A program made the position numbers and the translations under genes. The notes beneath the pieces were generated by a model. The model made no database searches, was not told where the DNA came from, and was given only the letters and a program-made list of their open reading frames with translations. Shown piece after piece: positions 13,318-25,199 of a stretch of 64,000 nucleotides of DNA (within the stretch, counting starts at the first letter, position 1; each line of letters opens with the position of its first letter). This DNA is from Cheiracanthium punctorium (Eukaryota; Arthropoda; Arachnida; Araneae; Cheiracanthiidae): contig JAWZYV010013030.1 of NCBI GenBank assembly GCA_038373885.1, forward strand, positions 744,001 through 808,000, given 5' to 3'.

Positions 13318-13775
13318 AAGGCCATAACACCTCCTAGATATACAATGCCTGAGAACAGAAACTTTTGCGCCATCACTAGGTCCACTAAAATGACCTCATC
13401 ACACATTTATTTTCACAAAGTTTAAAAAAAAAAAAATCTATTGAAAGTTTGTGGTGAATTTACTACCCTCATGAAACATTTTAATGATTTAAGATAGAAA
13501 ATTGAATTTTAGGACAAATAGGAAATTTTTACTGCCACTAATTATGTAATATTATATAGAAATAGATCATAATAAATAAAAAAAATTATCAGAAAGGTAT
13601 TTAAATTTTTATCTTTAATTTAAGATATTTTCCGTATTTGTAGCATCCACCAGAAATTTTAAATAGTTTTACTTTGTGAAAGTAAAACTGTGATGACGTC
13701 ATCTTAGAAGACCTAGTGATGACGTAAAACCTTATGTTCTCAGGCCTTCTATATCTAGGGGGTATTGATAAGGCT
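13318..13775. repeat. Inverted-repeat MITE with ~110-bp arms
   Basis: The left arm (13318-13425) reads, among other matches, CCTCCTAGATATA, GCCTGAGAACA, CATCACTAGGTC and TTTTCACAAAGT. The right arm (13664-13775) contains the same blocks in reverse complement and in reverse order. The arms are roughly 80 percent similar by eye and flank about 240 bases of AT-rich DNA. The right arm includes a palindromic TGACGTCA (13694-13701). No target duplication was recognised. Confidence 0.7.
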
Positions 13776-14002
13776 CGTTTCGTAATGATTTTACCTTTTC
13801 CTTTGAGGTGATGCCAACAGAAATCATAACACTCACAATTCCTGTTTTTTTTTTTCATTTGGGTATATTTCTAATTGTAATTTCCTTATATAATGCAAGC
13901 ACCGCATTATATAATTAAAATACAATTAGAAATATCCGAGAAAAATACAGAGTATTTAGATACAGTTATACAATTAGATACAGATATACAATTAGAAATA
14001 TA

Positions 14003-14404
14003 CAGGCTGATTGATTCAAAGGTAGGGAGACAGACTTCTAGGAGGGGTAGGTTACACCAAGAAAGACTCTTCAGGATCACATAGCAGTATGAGGTCGGAA
14101 ACGCCCTCTTCATGTTCCGACCACGTTTTTTCAAAAACTAATGCATCTTTCATAGATTGCACTTGATAAAAAAATGTTAATTCAGAATTTTTTTTCACTA
14201 TAGAGATGAAATTGTTGGAGGAGAGGCCATTGTTTATAAAACTTAATTAAAAAATTAGACGCACAATTCAACACTTTTTCCAGAGAGATTATTAACAAGT
14301 ACATGAATTTGTTTCCGACCCCACATAGCTATGTGATTCTGAACTGTGTTGGTATTTCCTATCCTTCCTTAAAGTTTGTCGCTCTCATTTTGAATCACCC
14401 AAGA
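14003..14404. mobile_element. mariner-like foldback MITE (TACAGGGTGATTCAAA type)
   Basis: The left end reads TA-CAGGCTGATTGATTCAAA, a variant of a common mariner-type terminus. Arms of about 90 bases (14012-14103 and 14306-14397) pair as reverse complements, sharing AATCACATAG, GGTCGGAAAC and TGATTCAAA. The outer right terminus (CACCCAAGA) is degraded. No coding capacity is seen. Two overlapping chance frames cover the left arm. Confidence 0.65.
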
Positions 14405-14999
14405 TGTTTTGCAAAAGAAATTTGTAAAACACTTGTTAATGTGATGATTTTAACAGACTTCATATGAACTAAAAGGGTTAAATTCTATTTACCCAAAAAA
14501 TAAACTAAGAGAACTAAGCTGAATTTACTTAAATAGACAGTTTTTCAAATCTTAATGCTTTGCATTGTGTAATTGTTATATTACAGAGCAGAAGGAATCG
14601 TTCTAAATTTTACAGAGCCGGTAGCGTATTCTATTTACTTTTCTGGATAAAAACTAACCGACAAATGCTCCTTATTTTTAGACCAGTCATAAATGCTCAA
14701 GAATAAATAAACGAAACCCTTTGGCTGAATTACGCGCAGAACCATACTGAGTTTATTCTCTCAGTAACGGCCCATCAGAACCCATATACTACTTCAATCA
14801 GACAACAGCAGCTGCTTTTGCTTTGAGCGCTTTGCGACAATCTATACCTATATCTGCAGCAAGCACTTACCAAACAGTGAATCATGAACTGTATGCATCA
14901 AATACCCTTTTACCGTTTCTCTTTAAAAAGGTGTTTTATTTAAGAAAGTAAAACAAAAGAGTCTGGGAGTGTACTAAAGTGTTTCCTACATACTTTAAC

Positions 15000-15470
15000 C
15001 TAAGCCTGACCGGCTACATCAAAAGCTTCACTCCACCCCCGTAGAAATACAGGGTGCATTCACCCCCAACTTCTGGCTGTAAATCAAAAGGAGGGAGAGA
15101 AAAGAACTAAAATGTTTCCAAACTATCTGCCCTGCAATCAGCTGTCGGAATCACTTTGTAATCAGAAACACGGTCCATGGGCGACAAATGAGATAGCGTA
15201 CTAGGCCATTAGTACGTTCATAAACGCGACAAAACGTCTCTGTGTTTCGAGGCTGTGTTTTGGATCGATGGAAAAAATAGCCTTTGCTGACCACCAATTA
15301 ATTTGTTTGCTTTTTGAGTTAATGGGAAGATAATGTTTACATTCCTATCAGAACGCTTAATGGTCCGTGAAACTGTTGCCGGCCGCCTTTATAAAAACTG
15401 GCTAGATTTTTGAAGTAATGTTAGACGAAAGATGAAGAAATTTCATCTGCACCACAATCACACGCGATCA
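15000..15470 (+). promoter_or_regulatory. Non-repetitive GC-richer island with TATA-like box and donor-like site
   Basis: Unlike its flanks, this stretch is complex, non-repetitive sequence. TTTATAAAA at about 15389 is followed 40 bases later by ATG (15432), thirteen open codons, and GTGAGT at 15471. That is the layout of a TATA promoter with a short first exon, but the peptide (MKKFHLHHNHTRS) is unknown to me and the sequence may equally be a conserved enhancer. ATTAATTTG and CATAAAC homeodomain-type sites lie upstream. Confidence 0.25.
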
Positions 15471-16059
15471 GTGAGTATCCATCATTAATTTTATTTTTCG
15501 GAATCTCCAGAAGTCATGGGTCCATTGGGATCAGGTGTTTTGAGAAGAAGCACTGCAATTTCGACCGCCTTGGGAGTCTTATTTAAGACGAATAGGAATA
15601 AATAAATAATTTATTATGATACGAACTATATGACAACTTCATAAACAGACATTTTTCTTTATTTTAATTAACTTTTCGTACACAAAACGTAATTTTTTTA
15701 AATGAGACCCTAAACGATAAGAACACTTCGACTGCAAATTTTACTTGCACAAAATTTTAAACAAAATCAAGTCCATAAATTCACCATAAATTCATTATTA
15801 CTATGACATATGAGTCTGATGATGAGTTTAAATGTTAAAGAGTATTGTCTACAGTAGGAATAATGCAACACACAAAAAAAAAAAAAAAAAAAAAAAAATG
15901 TTCTTAAGATCTCTTACGAAAACTAGTGTGAGAAGTGGCCATCCCTTTGGGCTTCCTTCCTATTTGTGTTGACCACCTTGGTCAAATTCAACAGTCATTG
16001 TCTAAAAATTTACTGGGAAATATTTACATGAATGCGGTAGGGCGCTGATAAGACAGAAA

Positions 16060-16430
16060 AAATCCGCGTTTGCTACATCCTTGAATCTGGAATCTCATGA
16101 AAGAGATTCTACCGTTTCTCACAATTTTACCATCCAAACCCAGGGATACCCACATAAAGGGATTACAAATTTGAGCGACACTCTGACAAAAGAATTTAAA
16201 GGGAAGTGGCAGGACTTTAAAGGCCCTGTCGGACGCCTGAAAGACTTTAGAGTTTGTAGACAGGGTAATTTTGCAAGTGAAAAGGAAGGCAAAAGATTGA
16301 ATGACAAAGTACCAGCTTCTTATCGAATCTTCAAAACCTGTATGGTGGTGAGCAGCTCCGTTGTGGAAGAGGGATTAACGTTAAACGTTAATTCAGCTGT
16401 TAAAAATGCTTGAACAAGCTCTATGGCATC
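16060..16430. other. Complex non-repetitive segment with a 110-codon frame
   Basis: A plus-strand frame (16081-16413) begins only at a TTG codon; its first ATG is later. The encoded protein has no recognisable family and no flanking splice sites are obvious. The base composition is more balanced than the surroundings. It may be a regulatory or decayed sequence; I do not call it a gene. Confidence 0.3.
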
Positions 16431-16571
16431 CCGTAGGTTAAGAATCTATTAACTTCTGAGGCACAACATTGCATACAGTAGAGTCAAACCCCGTCCCAAA
16501 CACACACACTTCAAACAAATAAATTAAATCATACACAAAAGATGAGTTGTCATTCCTGATGCTTTTTTGAA

Positions 16572-16994
16572 TTGTATTCGTCGATCGTGCGATAGTATAA
16601 AATGCATACATTTTAAGTGAGTTAGAGAGTACAATATTGCGTTTTAATTTTCAAATATTATTTCATACAGCAGGTCTGGAAAAAATACATTTGGAAAATA
16701 TCGCATGATGCTTAAAATAAGAAAATGTGTGTTTTTTATGTTATGCTTTCTTTCATTATTTATACTCTGCTTTAATTAAATTCATAGTATTTAGAGTTTA
16801 GACCCTTTTCTTTTAATTTACTTTGTTAATTTTGGGTAGATTCTTATTCATTTATAATTGGCGGAATATAGAATCATTGCTCAATTATTTGTCTTTTCTG
16901 ATTTTCCATTACCGAATTCTGTGTATGTATGATATTCTATAAAAAATATCGTATGATACTCTCACACTGTTTATAAAACTATCGTACGATACAA
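16572..16994. repeat. Inverted-terminal element with TTGTATCGTRCGATAGT ends
   Basis: The left end, with TTGTAT and ATCGTGCGATAGT, and the right end, ACTATCGTACGATACAAC, form an imperfect inverted repeat. Further CGTATGATAC and CGCATGATGC motifs lie just inside the ends. The interior is AT-rich and non-coding. No target duplication was established. Confidence 0.4.
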
Positions 16995-17143
16995 CGTGAT
17001 CTATTTCATACTTTTGTTTTCCATATAAAAAAGATTTTTTTTAAAATATTATTAGTAAAAAGTTTGTACTTTAAAAAACGATTTTTTTCATTAAAAATTT
17101 ATGTCAAGAAACTGAAGGGGGAAAAGGTCCTGTGAAATAAATA

Positions 17144-18455
17144 CAAATAAACCTCCAAGTTGGACATCTCCATAACTTTGACACCTCCTTAAAGTGGACA
17201 TTTATCTAGGTAACGGAACGTGGCCATAACATCGCGTTGATTGTTTGTGTTGTTTATGAAAAAGCTACGCGTAGGCTAATCTGCCTAGAATGAGGGATGC
17301 GTTTTTCGGAGCACATTTAAGATATTCTAACGCGTGTTCATGTTACACCTGGAGAAAAACTACTAAAACTCCAGACCGTTAGAATGACAGCTTCGTGATT
17401 GGCCCGAACGAGGGGGCCTTCACCCTTCAGGAGCCTACCATGTTCGGTGTCTTATCCACTCGTCCAGTGGCGCAGAGAGGGAGGGGAAGCAGGGGAAAAA
17501 TCCCCAGGGCCTCAGCTTGTGAAGGGGCCCCTCTTTTGCTGTTTATATGATACTTAATTGTGTGTTGTCAATTTTGTAAAAAAAGAAAAAAAAAATCCAA
17601 ATTCAGATTATGTCCGCGGATTCTTCAAATTAATTTTTGAATGAAATTACAAAAAGCCAGCTATAGCATGAACCACCTACTTGACAAAAACGAGGAGTGT
17701 TAGTGATTGAGTCTTCTTTTGCCTCGAAAAACAGACATTGGCGGTGTTATTCAACGGTTTGCCATGACTAAAAGTAGAAAAGATATATTTAACAAGAAAT
17801 CATTTTTTTTCCAGAGACACATTGTTAAATAGCGGAAGAAAGGTTACAGCCAGAGGAGAGACTATGGGCCCAACCAACCTCCTAAATTTTGAATTTTCCT
17901 TAATAAAATATTAAAGATCAAGACTTTCTCTGAGAAATTCTGAAATTTCCACTTTTTGGCCTTCTGAAAATATTTTGGCTGCCTGCTTGCATGGAAGTAT
18001 GAATAAAAATATTATTTTTTTCAATACTGAGGAAACATGCCATGCAAAAATGTTAACGTTTCAAATGCAGTTTCTCTATGGAGGTGACAAAACCTTCCAA
18101 ACAAAATGTTGGTATTTTTTAGAGCATGAATTTTTGTTAAAGTATAATACTCTTTTAAATTAATAATTTTAATTCTGTTAATTATTTTCTAATTAATATT
18201 AATTTAAAGTTTCTTTAAATGATTAATAATTTCAATAAGGAATAAATGATCTCATACGACATCAAATGGATTTCGGGATAAAAAGGACCCCAAAGATTTT
18301 ATCCCCGGGGCCCCAACTTGGCTGTCTGCGCCTCTGCACTCGTCCATAGTGGGGCGGCCATAGCATTGAAAGATACCTCAATAAGTTGGACTCCTCCGAA
18401 TGTTGCATCCTTTTTGAGGAAACCGCAAGTGTTCAACTTTCGTGATGTTAAAATG
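17144..18455. mobile_element. Tigger-like element, interrupted by a hAT element
   Basis: The left end (AAACCTCCAAGTTGGACAT) and right end (GTGTTCAACTTTCG, with AGTTGGACTCC inside) match the corresponding ends of the sister copy at 28759-29597. A TA precedes the left end; the right end is degraded. Removing the nested hAT insertion (17465-18336 plus an 8-bp duplication) leaves about 430 bp of non-autonomous element. Confidence 0.6.
17465..18336. mobile_element. hAT-like element with perfect 8-bp target duplication
   Basis: The termini are CAGTGGCGCAGAGAGG and the complement of CAGAGGCGCAGACAG. CACTCGTC is duplicated exactly at 17457-17464 and 18337-18344. Sub-terminal stretches rich in GGGCCCC mirror each other. 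The 872-bp interior has only short frames, so this is a non-autonomous copy. Confidence 0.88.
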
Positions 18456-18459
18456 TTTT

Positions 18460-21400
18460 AGAGTTAAATTTACGTGAAGCTATACATATATGCTTGCGAG
18501 GCTTTTATATCCAAATCCCTTATAAAGCAGCAGTTATTTTTTTTCTTTGTTTCTTATAAAAAAAGAAAAAGAAAAAACTCTACGGCACTGTGTTATAAAT
18601 TTTTTTTTCTTCGCATTTTTGTCACATGTGGCAGAAACATATCTTTAAAAGTTTTAATCCAGGAGAACTATATATATATGTGATGTCTTCGGAGGGGTGG
18701 GGTGGGGGGAGGATGTTCTCTTTAGTATTCCAAAAACGCTCTCTCACCGCCTCTCAGAAATAAGATTAGGACCTACACTACGCCAAAGGACCATCCACAC
18801 CCTCGGGAAAGGATGTCGTATCTCTGAGCTTTCAAGTACCACGTGATAGCGGGTAAATAGCAAGCTTCCTTTTTTTGTGGAATATGTATATCTGAACAGA
18901 ATTAACCACTTAACCTCCATCTAGAAGTGACCTCTGTTCACAAAAATGTTGTAGTTATAGGTGTTAGGCCTGAGCTTTCAAAAGACGACCCAGGTCGTGC
19001 CATCGATTGTTCTAGTTTCCCTTTTGGATCCATAGACAGGTATTTCCTCCTCTCAAAGATACAGCCATACCTTGAATGACACGAGAGAGAGAGAGAAAAA
19101 AAGCTTTTAGTCAGAATAGCATCTAGATTTGTATGATGTTGACGAATGAAATTTTGTGATACAGCTGTTGCAAGAAAGCTGAGAAAAGAATGCTCTTCGT
19201 CTATTATAAAATAAAATAAAAATTCTTAGGTGATTCTTCTCCTATATACTTTTAATTTTATGAACCTTAATCCAACGCTTATATTTCCAAATATCTATGT
19301 TCTTGTTGCTGTGCAACTTGAAATTCTTTTACTCTTCGTTCTGATAAAACCATAACTTTCGTGGTAAAATTTCAGGACACTTTCAGTTTAAACCTACAAT
19401 AATGAAACCTCTGGAAAATGGACACTTGTGGTTCACCAAATTACGGAGATGAATTTCTGTTTATGAAGGCATGTGTAAATTTTATGATACCGCTCCTTTT
19501 CTCAGAAAATTAATCAAGGTTGGAGGTTTCAATGTGAGGATATTATGGATATGATTAACATATGTTGTTAATATTTTTTCTGAATATTTGATAAATACTG
19601 CATGATATCATAAAATACATGAAACGTTAAGCCGCTGAAAGTGGCTGCAGAAAATGTTTTTCTCTCTAATATGGCAGTGCAATACTAATACTAATTTTGC
19701 TTTGATGGAATACTTTAATTTTGTCATTTTATGTTTTATTCACGAACAAAACAGATTTTTACTGGCCTAATCATAGTAAAAAAAAGTTATAAATATTTTT
19801 TTAATAAGATAGAGCAGCACAAATTTTATAAAAAATTTCACAAGAAAATTATCTATCTGTGAACAAGCAACAAAGAAATTTGATATGACTCAGCTGAAAA
19901 ACGTAATTTTAAATTTCATATTTTGCCCTCAAATTTCGGTAGCATTACTTTAGAGTTCCAATTTGATTTATCCGATTCCATTTTATTTTAGAGATAATAA
20001 CCTACTATTCTGAATGCTCCCCCTCTGAAATTTGTTCTCCAGACAAGCGTCTCCCCCAACCCTGACTCAGATCTCCCTCTTTTCCGGTAACCTCCTTTAC
20101 TCTAGAATTTTAAGTGCTGCATAAAAAAAATCGGGAAGAAAGAGGTCATTATACCCTATCCATTTCGTGATTTTTAAAAAAGGGAATTCAACAAATGCTT
20201 TGTGCTAGAAATTCATGACTATCTGAGTATTCCATTGTATTTAAACGACAATTCTGTTCACAAGTCCATACCGACTAAACTGTCTAGGCATAGATCCAAA
20301 ATTTCTTTTCTGGAAGGGAGTTTGAATGTTTTAATATATATTCTAGAATACATATTCATTGAAAAGCCTTTTTAGCCAGCAAATTTATTATTTTCTCAAA
20401 ATATCATTGAAAAATGCTTGAATTTATATTTCAATAATTTTTAACTTTAGTTTCTATGTGTATCAGTGGTACAGTAACTTGGTTTCATACCTCTGAAAAT
20501 TTTCGAACGTTTTATCATATGAAGCTGTATTATTAATTAATTAAACAAAATCCCATTTGATGCAACTCATAATAAATCTATCGAATCGATATGAATTGAG
20601 TTATTTGCAGCAAATTAATAATATTTAATAGAACGAAGAAATAATTTTATAAGTACGTCTAGCGTGTAGGATTCGAAGTGGTTTCTGAAAAATTAATAGG
20701 AATTTTTAAATATTAATATTTATTCAGATTCAGACAAATGTTACACATTTTTAAATGAAAAATTATAATATTTTCTTCCCTTTTTAAAAAAGGATTTTGT
20801 TATTTTAATTTCTATGACATTGTATTTTTATTAACTATAACTGTGAATTTAATTTAAATTTATTAATATTTTTTAATTAACTGAAGTAAAAATTTTTCAC
20901 AGTGAATTAGAAGAACTGTTAAATGCCTTTGAAGCTTATTTTGCTGTTTTATTATTTATTTTTATTTATTTATTTTTAAGAAAAAGTTTTATATTGGTAT
21001 TGTAATGCTTTAAAAGATTTCGCTTCTATTAAGCAATTTTTGATATTTTGATTTGATACCAACAAAAAACTTAACAGCTGACTTTCTTAATTTTAAAACA
21101 TATTAACTGAAACTAGACTAATATTTCTAAATTTTAGAATATTGTGCTCAACTCTTTAACACCCCTCAACTCATTTGCAGTTTCTCCTGAAATGAAGTAT
21201 GTTTGTACGTCCTTGAAAGCATTTCGAATCAGTCATATAAATGAGAAATAAGTTTAATCAATTTTTCACAAAACGGTATTTTAAGAAAATCGAAACTCCA
21301 TTCAAGTCTCGCGTTATTTTAGCTATAAATAAGCATATATAATTCAAAGACTGAAGAAAACACCAATAAAACATCAGAAGCAATTTAATTTCTTGTTTTT

Positions 21401-21840
21401 CTTATCAAAAGAAAATTAAGAAAGAAGTTAGATTGAATATTCGTAGTAGAAATATTCTATCACAGAAAACGAATCTATCTGGTGATAAAACTGCGCACTC
21501 TAAGTGTGTGGTATAATCTTATCAAATTTTCATTAACGTAAATAGGGATGAATCAGGACGTCTGTGAATTGACGCATAAATGCGGAACATTTAATTTCAT
21601 ATTTAGTTTTTCATCTGTATGTCTTCATATATCCAGAACAGCTGAATTGTATAGCATATGATAAAATGGCCATACCAATGCAGTAAACATATTTCCCCGT
21701 AATTGTTTTTAGTAAAGCAATCGTGGGAAAGGAAAGGGGGGAGGGGAGGGGAGAAAGCCAATCGTGATGGGCGATTGCATGCCGTCGGTTATGTACATAC
21801 CTGTGGCTCATAAATACATCACTGCCTCATTTGTGGCTTA
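18460..21840. other. AT-rich intergenic DNA, no gene seen
   Basis: A 69-codon frame at 18474-18683 is low-complexity lysine and phenylalanine and is not a gene candidate. The 20300-21600 part is extremely AT-rich without recognisable structure. A purine-rich G run lies at about 21725-21755. Confidence 0.4.
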
Positions 21841-21849
21841 TTTCCTTTT

Positions 21850-22020
21850 CGTTTAGCACCACTCAAAAAGCAAGCGCTCGGCCTGGTAGACATAACCGCC
21901 GTGATTAATTACGTTGGCTGTTAAGAAGTGCCATAAACAACACGTAACCTGACAACAACAACAGATGGGCATTCAATTTGTGCAAATACATATAGCGTAA
22001 TGCAATTACGTCCCCTTGCA
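21850..22020. promoter_or_regulatory. Candidate enhancer island with homeodomain and E-box motifs
   Basis: A non-repetitive island about 10.5 kb upstream of the ephrin promoter. It contains GTGATTAATTACG (21901-21913), CCATAAAC (posterior-Hox type, 21931-21938), ACAACAACAACAGATGG (an E-box CAGATG) and GCAATTACG. Dense, varied binding-site motifs inside AT-rich DNA suggest a regulatory element. Function is inferred. Confidence 0.35.
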
Positions 22021-22444
22021 TCTGCCGTCTCGCGTGTACGATAGATCTGTGTGCCATTCGCCCGCGGCCCTCCTTTTCTTCAAAAATTACCTGAATGAGA
22101 AGCCCTTCACCTGTTTACCCAACAAAGTCCCTCAAAAGAAGAATGAAACCTACTACATCACAAAAGGACCCCGAATTGAAAAGGAGACCTGGGATCGCGC
22201 GCTTCGGCAATTTTTTTTTCTTTTTTTTTTACTGCGCTCTCCCGCTTCGGTCCAACTTTTGTATTCATTTTATTTTGTTTTTTGGGGGCCCCGAAGTGGA
22301 CCCTCCCAAAACTGGAGGGGGGGAGGAAGACGTTTCGTAGTATATTGCAGTTTCCCGTTAAAAGCTCGCTACATGAACAATCCCACTGGCCAGGGCCATA
22401 AAATTATACGACTTGCCGGGAAAGACATTGAAGGCAAGTGAGAC

Positions 22445-22481
22445 CATTTGACCTTGACTTGTTTATCCCACAGGTCAAATG
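22445..22481. promoter_or_regulatory. Everted nuclear-receptor-type repeat with FTZ-F1/ERR site
   Basis: CATTTGACCT (22445-22454) and AGGTCAAATG (22472-22481) are exact reverse complements with 17 bases between. TGACCTTGA (22449-22457) is, on the minus strand, TCAAGGTCA, the perfect monomeric site for FTZ-F1 and ERR type nuclear receptors. Confidence 0.4.
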
Positions 22482-22499
22482 ATTTTCTCGCATCCGCTT

Positions 22500-24380
22500 T
22501 TTTTTATGGTGAATTTTGTCTTATGATGATATGACTCATGTACAATCTATCCGTGGAGGGCCCCACATTTTATGAACTGGATTCAATGATAAGGGCCCTG
22601 AGTTGTGTAACATGCTATCATCCATGGTTGAGGGGAGCGGGAGCTACCGAGACTCCTTGATTGAAAACTTGGGTCGTATTGATGACATGCTGCATTTAGA
22701 GAGTAGACGTCTCCAAAACTTCATGGTGAAAGGACAGAAATTTTTGGAGGACCAGTGTCGACGGTAGTCATCTCCTTGCGGGTCTTTCTGAAAATACTTA
22801 TTACGTCACAAATATTTATGTTGAATAGGTACAAAGATAACTTTCAGCTGTCAGACTGGAAATAAATCATCAGTTTTGTTTCTCTCATTGAGGCAAAATT
22901 TAAGAGGAGGGTGGGGCGGGGAAATGAGATATCCCCTGCTTAATTTATAATTTAAAATGATGAGTGCATGATTTTTTTACCCCTGCTATAAAAACTAAAA
23001 GTGTTTGATTTGATTTATTTATTTAGCACCATATTTTATATTCTTACACTTTACGCAATGAATCAAATCAATTAATTCTCGTAAAAAAAAAAAAAAAAAA
23101 AAAAAAAAACTGCTTACTCACATTTATATAAACTCTAGATTCAAGCATTTAATTCGCATATTCTTCTCGAAAATCATTTATTTTCAGTGTTTCAAATTTG
23201 CTCTTACAACAATTACTTTTTTTTTAATTCTTTCTTTGAAATAACCAAGGAGATCATAATTTGTATTTAATGGTCTTCCTTCAAAATTACTCTTTTTTTT
23301 TTTTTGTTGGATACGTCTTCTAATTTAATGTCGTAATAAAATTTACAGACTGAAAAATAATTAACGCACTGCGTATTTTATTTTTTATTTATCCATTTGA
23401 AATTTGCGTGCTAAAAATATGTTTTAAGACGGAATAAAATAATAAAGCATTGATTTCGCGCGATTCACAAAATTCATTTTACATATAATATCTAATACAG
23501 TGAAACCACCTTAGTCGGACAATTTTCTGGTGAACTCAACGTGGTACATATTAATAACTTGTTTGAATAGATTGCAATGCATGCTTACTTTACACAAGAG
23601 CCATAAAACTTTTTGGATTTGCCCTACCATTAATGTTATTGATTTAAATCTATTTTCATTATCTTGTAATTATTTGGTAACAAAATGAGTCAAACCTTTT
23701 ATAAACACCCTGTATTTTACTGTATCACACTTTTCATCTTTCAAACTGCGATGTGATAACGCTACTGTATTAGCTTATAGTAATTTACGATCAAAATAAT
23801 TAACAATAATATATAATATAGGTATTAACTGTAAGTCTATGTTAATTTCGCCGAAGTCTGACGGTGAGAACCTCTTAGCTTTAGTCACAAAATCTGATTT
23901 AAGAAAATTAATTTTATGAAACGGAAAATGCATAAAGCTTATGGGGGGGGGGGATCAAAGATACTTATTCTGATGAATTTTTGTCATTTACGGAAGTTTA
24001 GGTTCTGGTCAGTTTCCTGAAATCCTTTTTTTCTGAGTCAACAAGTGATTTCTTCCAGTTATCCAAGAAATCTCTTCTGATAATCTCACTTCCTGTATAA
24101 GTGCTAATTGGCGTCGTAAAAATTAGGCCCACCCACGGAAACGAAATCTAATCAAATCCTATTTTGTTTGTACGAAAAACTTTCCCAAAGCCCTCGTGAC
24201 CAGAAACGCCATCAGCTGAAGAGCTGGGGACCCAGCAAATCCCAGGAAAAGACTTTAGTTAATGAGCGTTTTACAACCTTTTTGCTGGATGCACAAAAGA
24301 ACCAGTCCGCAGGTGCTTTTATTTTTTATCTTTCTTCCCTGATATCCTGAGGTGATCGTGGCTATTAACAATTTTAAAGA
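22500..24380. other. AT-rich intergenic DNA with a single pogo-like end
   Basis: At 23498 the sequence CAGTGAAACCACCTTAGTCGG, preceded by TA, resembles a pogo/Tigger terminus but no convincing partner end follows. There are A runs at about 23082-23109 and an 11-base G run at 23943-23953. No gene is seen. Confidence 0.4.
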
Positions 24381-24384
24381 GAAG

Positions 24385-24740
24385 CAGGGAAATAGGACAC
24401 TCTGGGCGAGTTAGCATCAATCAATCAATTAGTCCTGTTCCTGAAGACACCTCAAGAATGCAATGTCCTGGAAATGATCCTCCTCCTCTTTTATCTGCGG
24501 CACCTCACGGAAGGTGGCGATATGCATGTTTTGTCTGCGGATTCATTGTGCTGGAGATTTTTATCACTTCACTTTTACGTAAAGGGCAGTAAAAGTTTAT
24601 GGTAGGCGTTGCAGATGGATGTGTACGTGGTCTTGCGAAAAAGACAGCGTCTCTCCCTCCGGTTGCGTTCTGCATTGTGATGCGGAAGATACGTTGAGAT
24701 GTATATTGAGATGTGTATTGAGATATTCTAGATCTCAATA
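24385..24740. promoter_or_regulatory. Candidate regulatory island with PBC/Hox-type sites
   Basis: ATCAATCAATCAATTAG (24417-24433) contains overlapping Exd/Hox-type TGATTGAT sites on the minus strand next to a TAATTG homeodomain site. The flanking 300 bases are non-repetitive and GC-richer than the surroundings. Overlapping frames on both strands show no recognisable protein. Confidence 0.3.
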
Positions 24741-24889
24741 TGCGACAGCGCAGTCATATAATCAATTGTCGATTATTTTGGATGGTTTATTGTATTCAAA
24801 CATCATAGAACATCTACTTGCACATTCGCTTTACCTCCATATTTACCAAGTAATAATAAAAAAAGACAATCTTGCACACCAAATTTGTA

Positions 24890-25039
24890 CAGTGCAACCT
24901 GTATATCTCGAAAACCTTGATAATTTGAATAAATATGTTTCCCTTTACAAATTTATCACACTTTTATTTTACCTCGTAATCTCGATATCTCGAATTTTTT
25001 TCAGTGTCCCTTCGACCTCGAAATATCGAGGTTATTCTG
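24890..25039. mobile_element. pogo-like MITE
   Basis: The left end is CAGTGCAACCTGTATATCTCG, and the right end complement is CAGAATAACCTCGATATTTCG. TA flanks both sides (24888-24889 and 25040-25041). Internal repeats of TATCTCGAA and ATAATTTGAA type are usual in this group. The length is 150 bp with no coding capacity. Confidence 0.75.
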
Positions 25040-25109
25040 TATATGAAAGCCTATGCAGGTATTATACAACAAATCAAGCTCATACTTCTTTGTCAATCCC
25101 AAAATACCC

Positions 25110-25195
25110 TGTTTACTCGCATAATAGTCGCACCTAGACTTTCATCTTGAAAAATTGGAAAAAATAAAAGTACTACTATTACGCGAATAAGTACG
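25110..25195. repeat. Short inverted-repeat element
   Basis: TACTCGCATAATAGTCGC on the left is mirrored by CTACTATTACGCGAATAAGTA on the right, about 70 bases apart. It resembles a very short pogo-like MITE remnant. Confidence 0.4.
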
Positions 25196-25199
25196 GTAC

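Noticed and set aside
22016..22441. 141-codon plus-strand frame
   Set aside because: It runs through T- and G-homopolymers, has a poly-phenylalanine core and no family resemblance.
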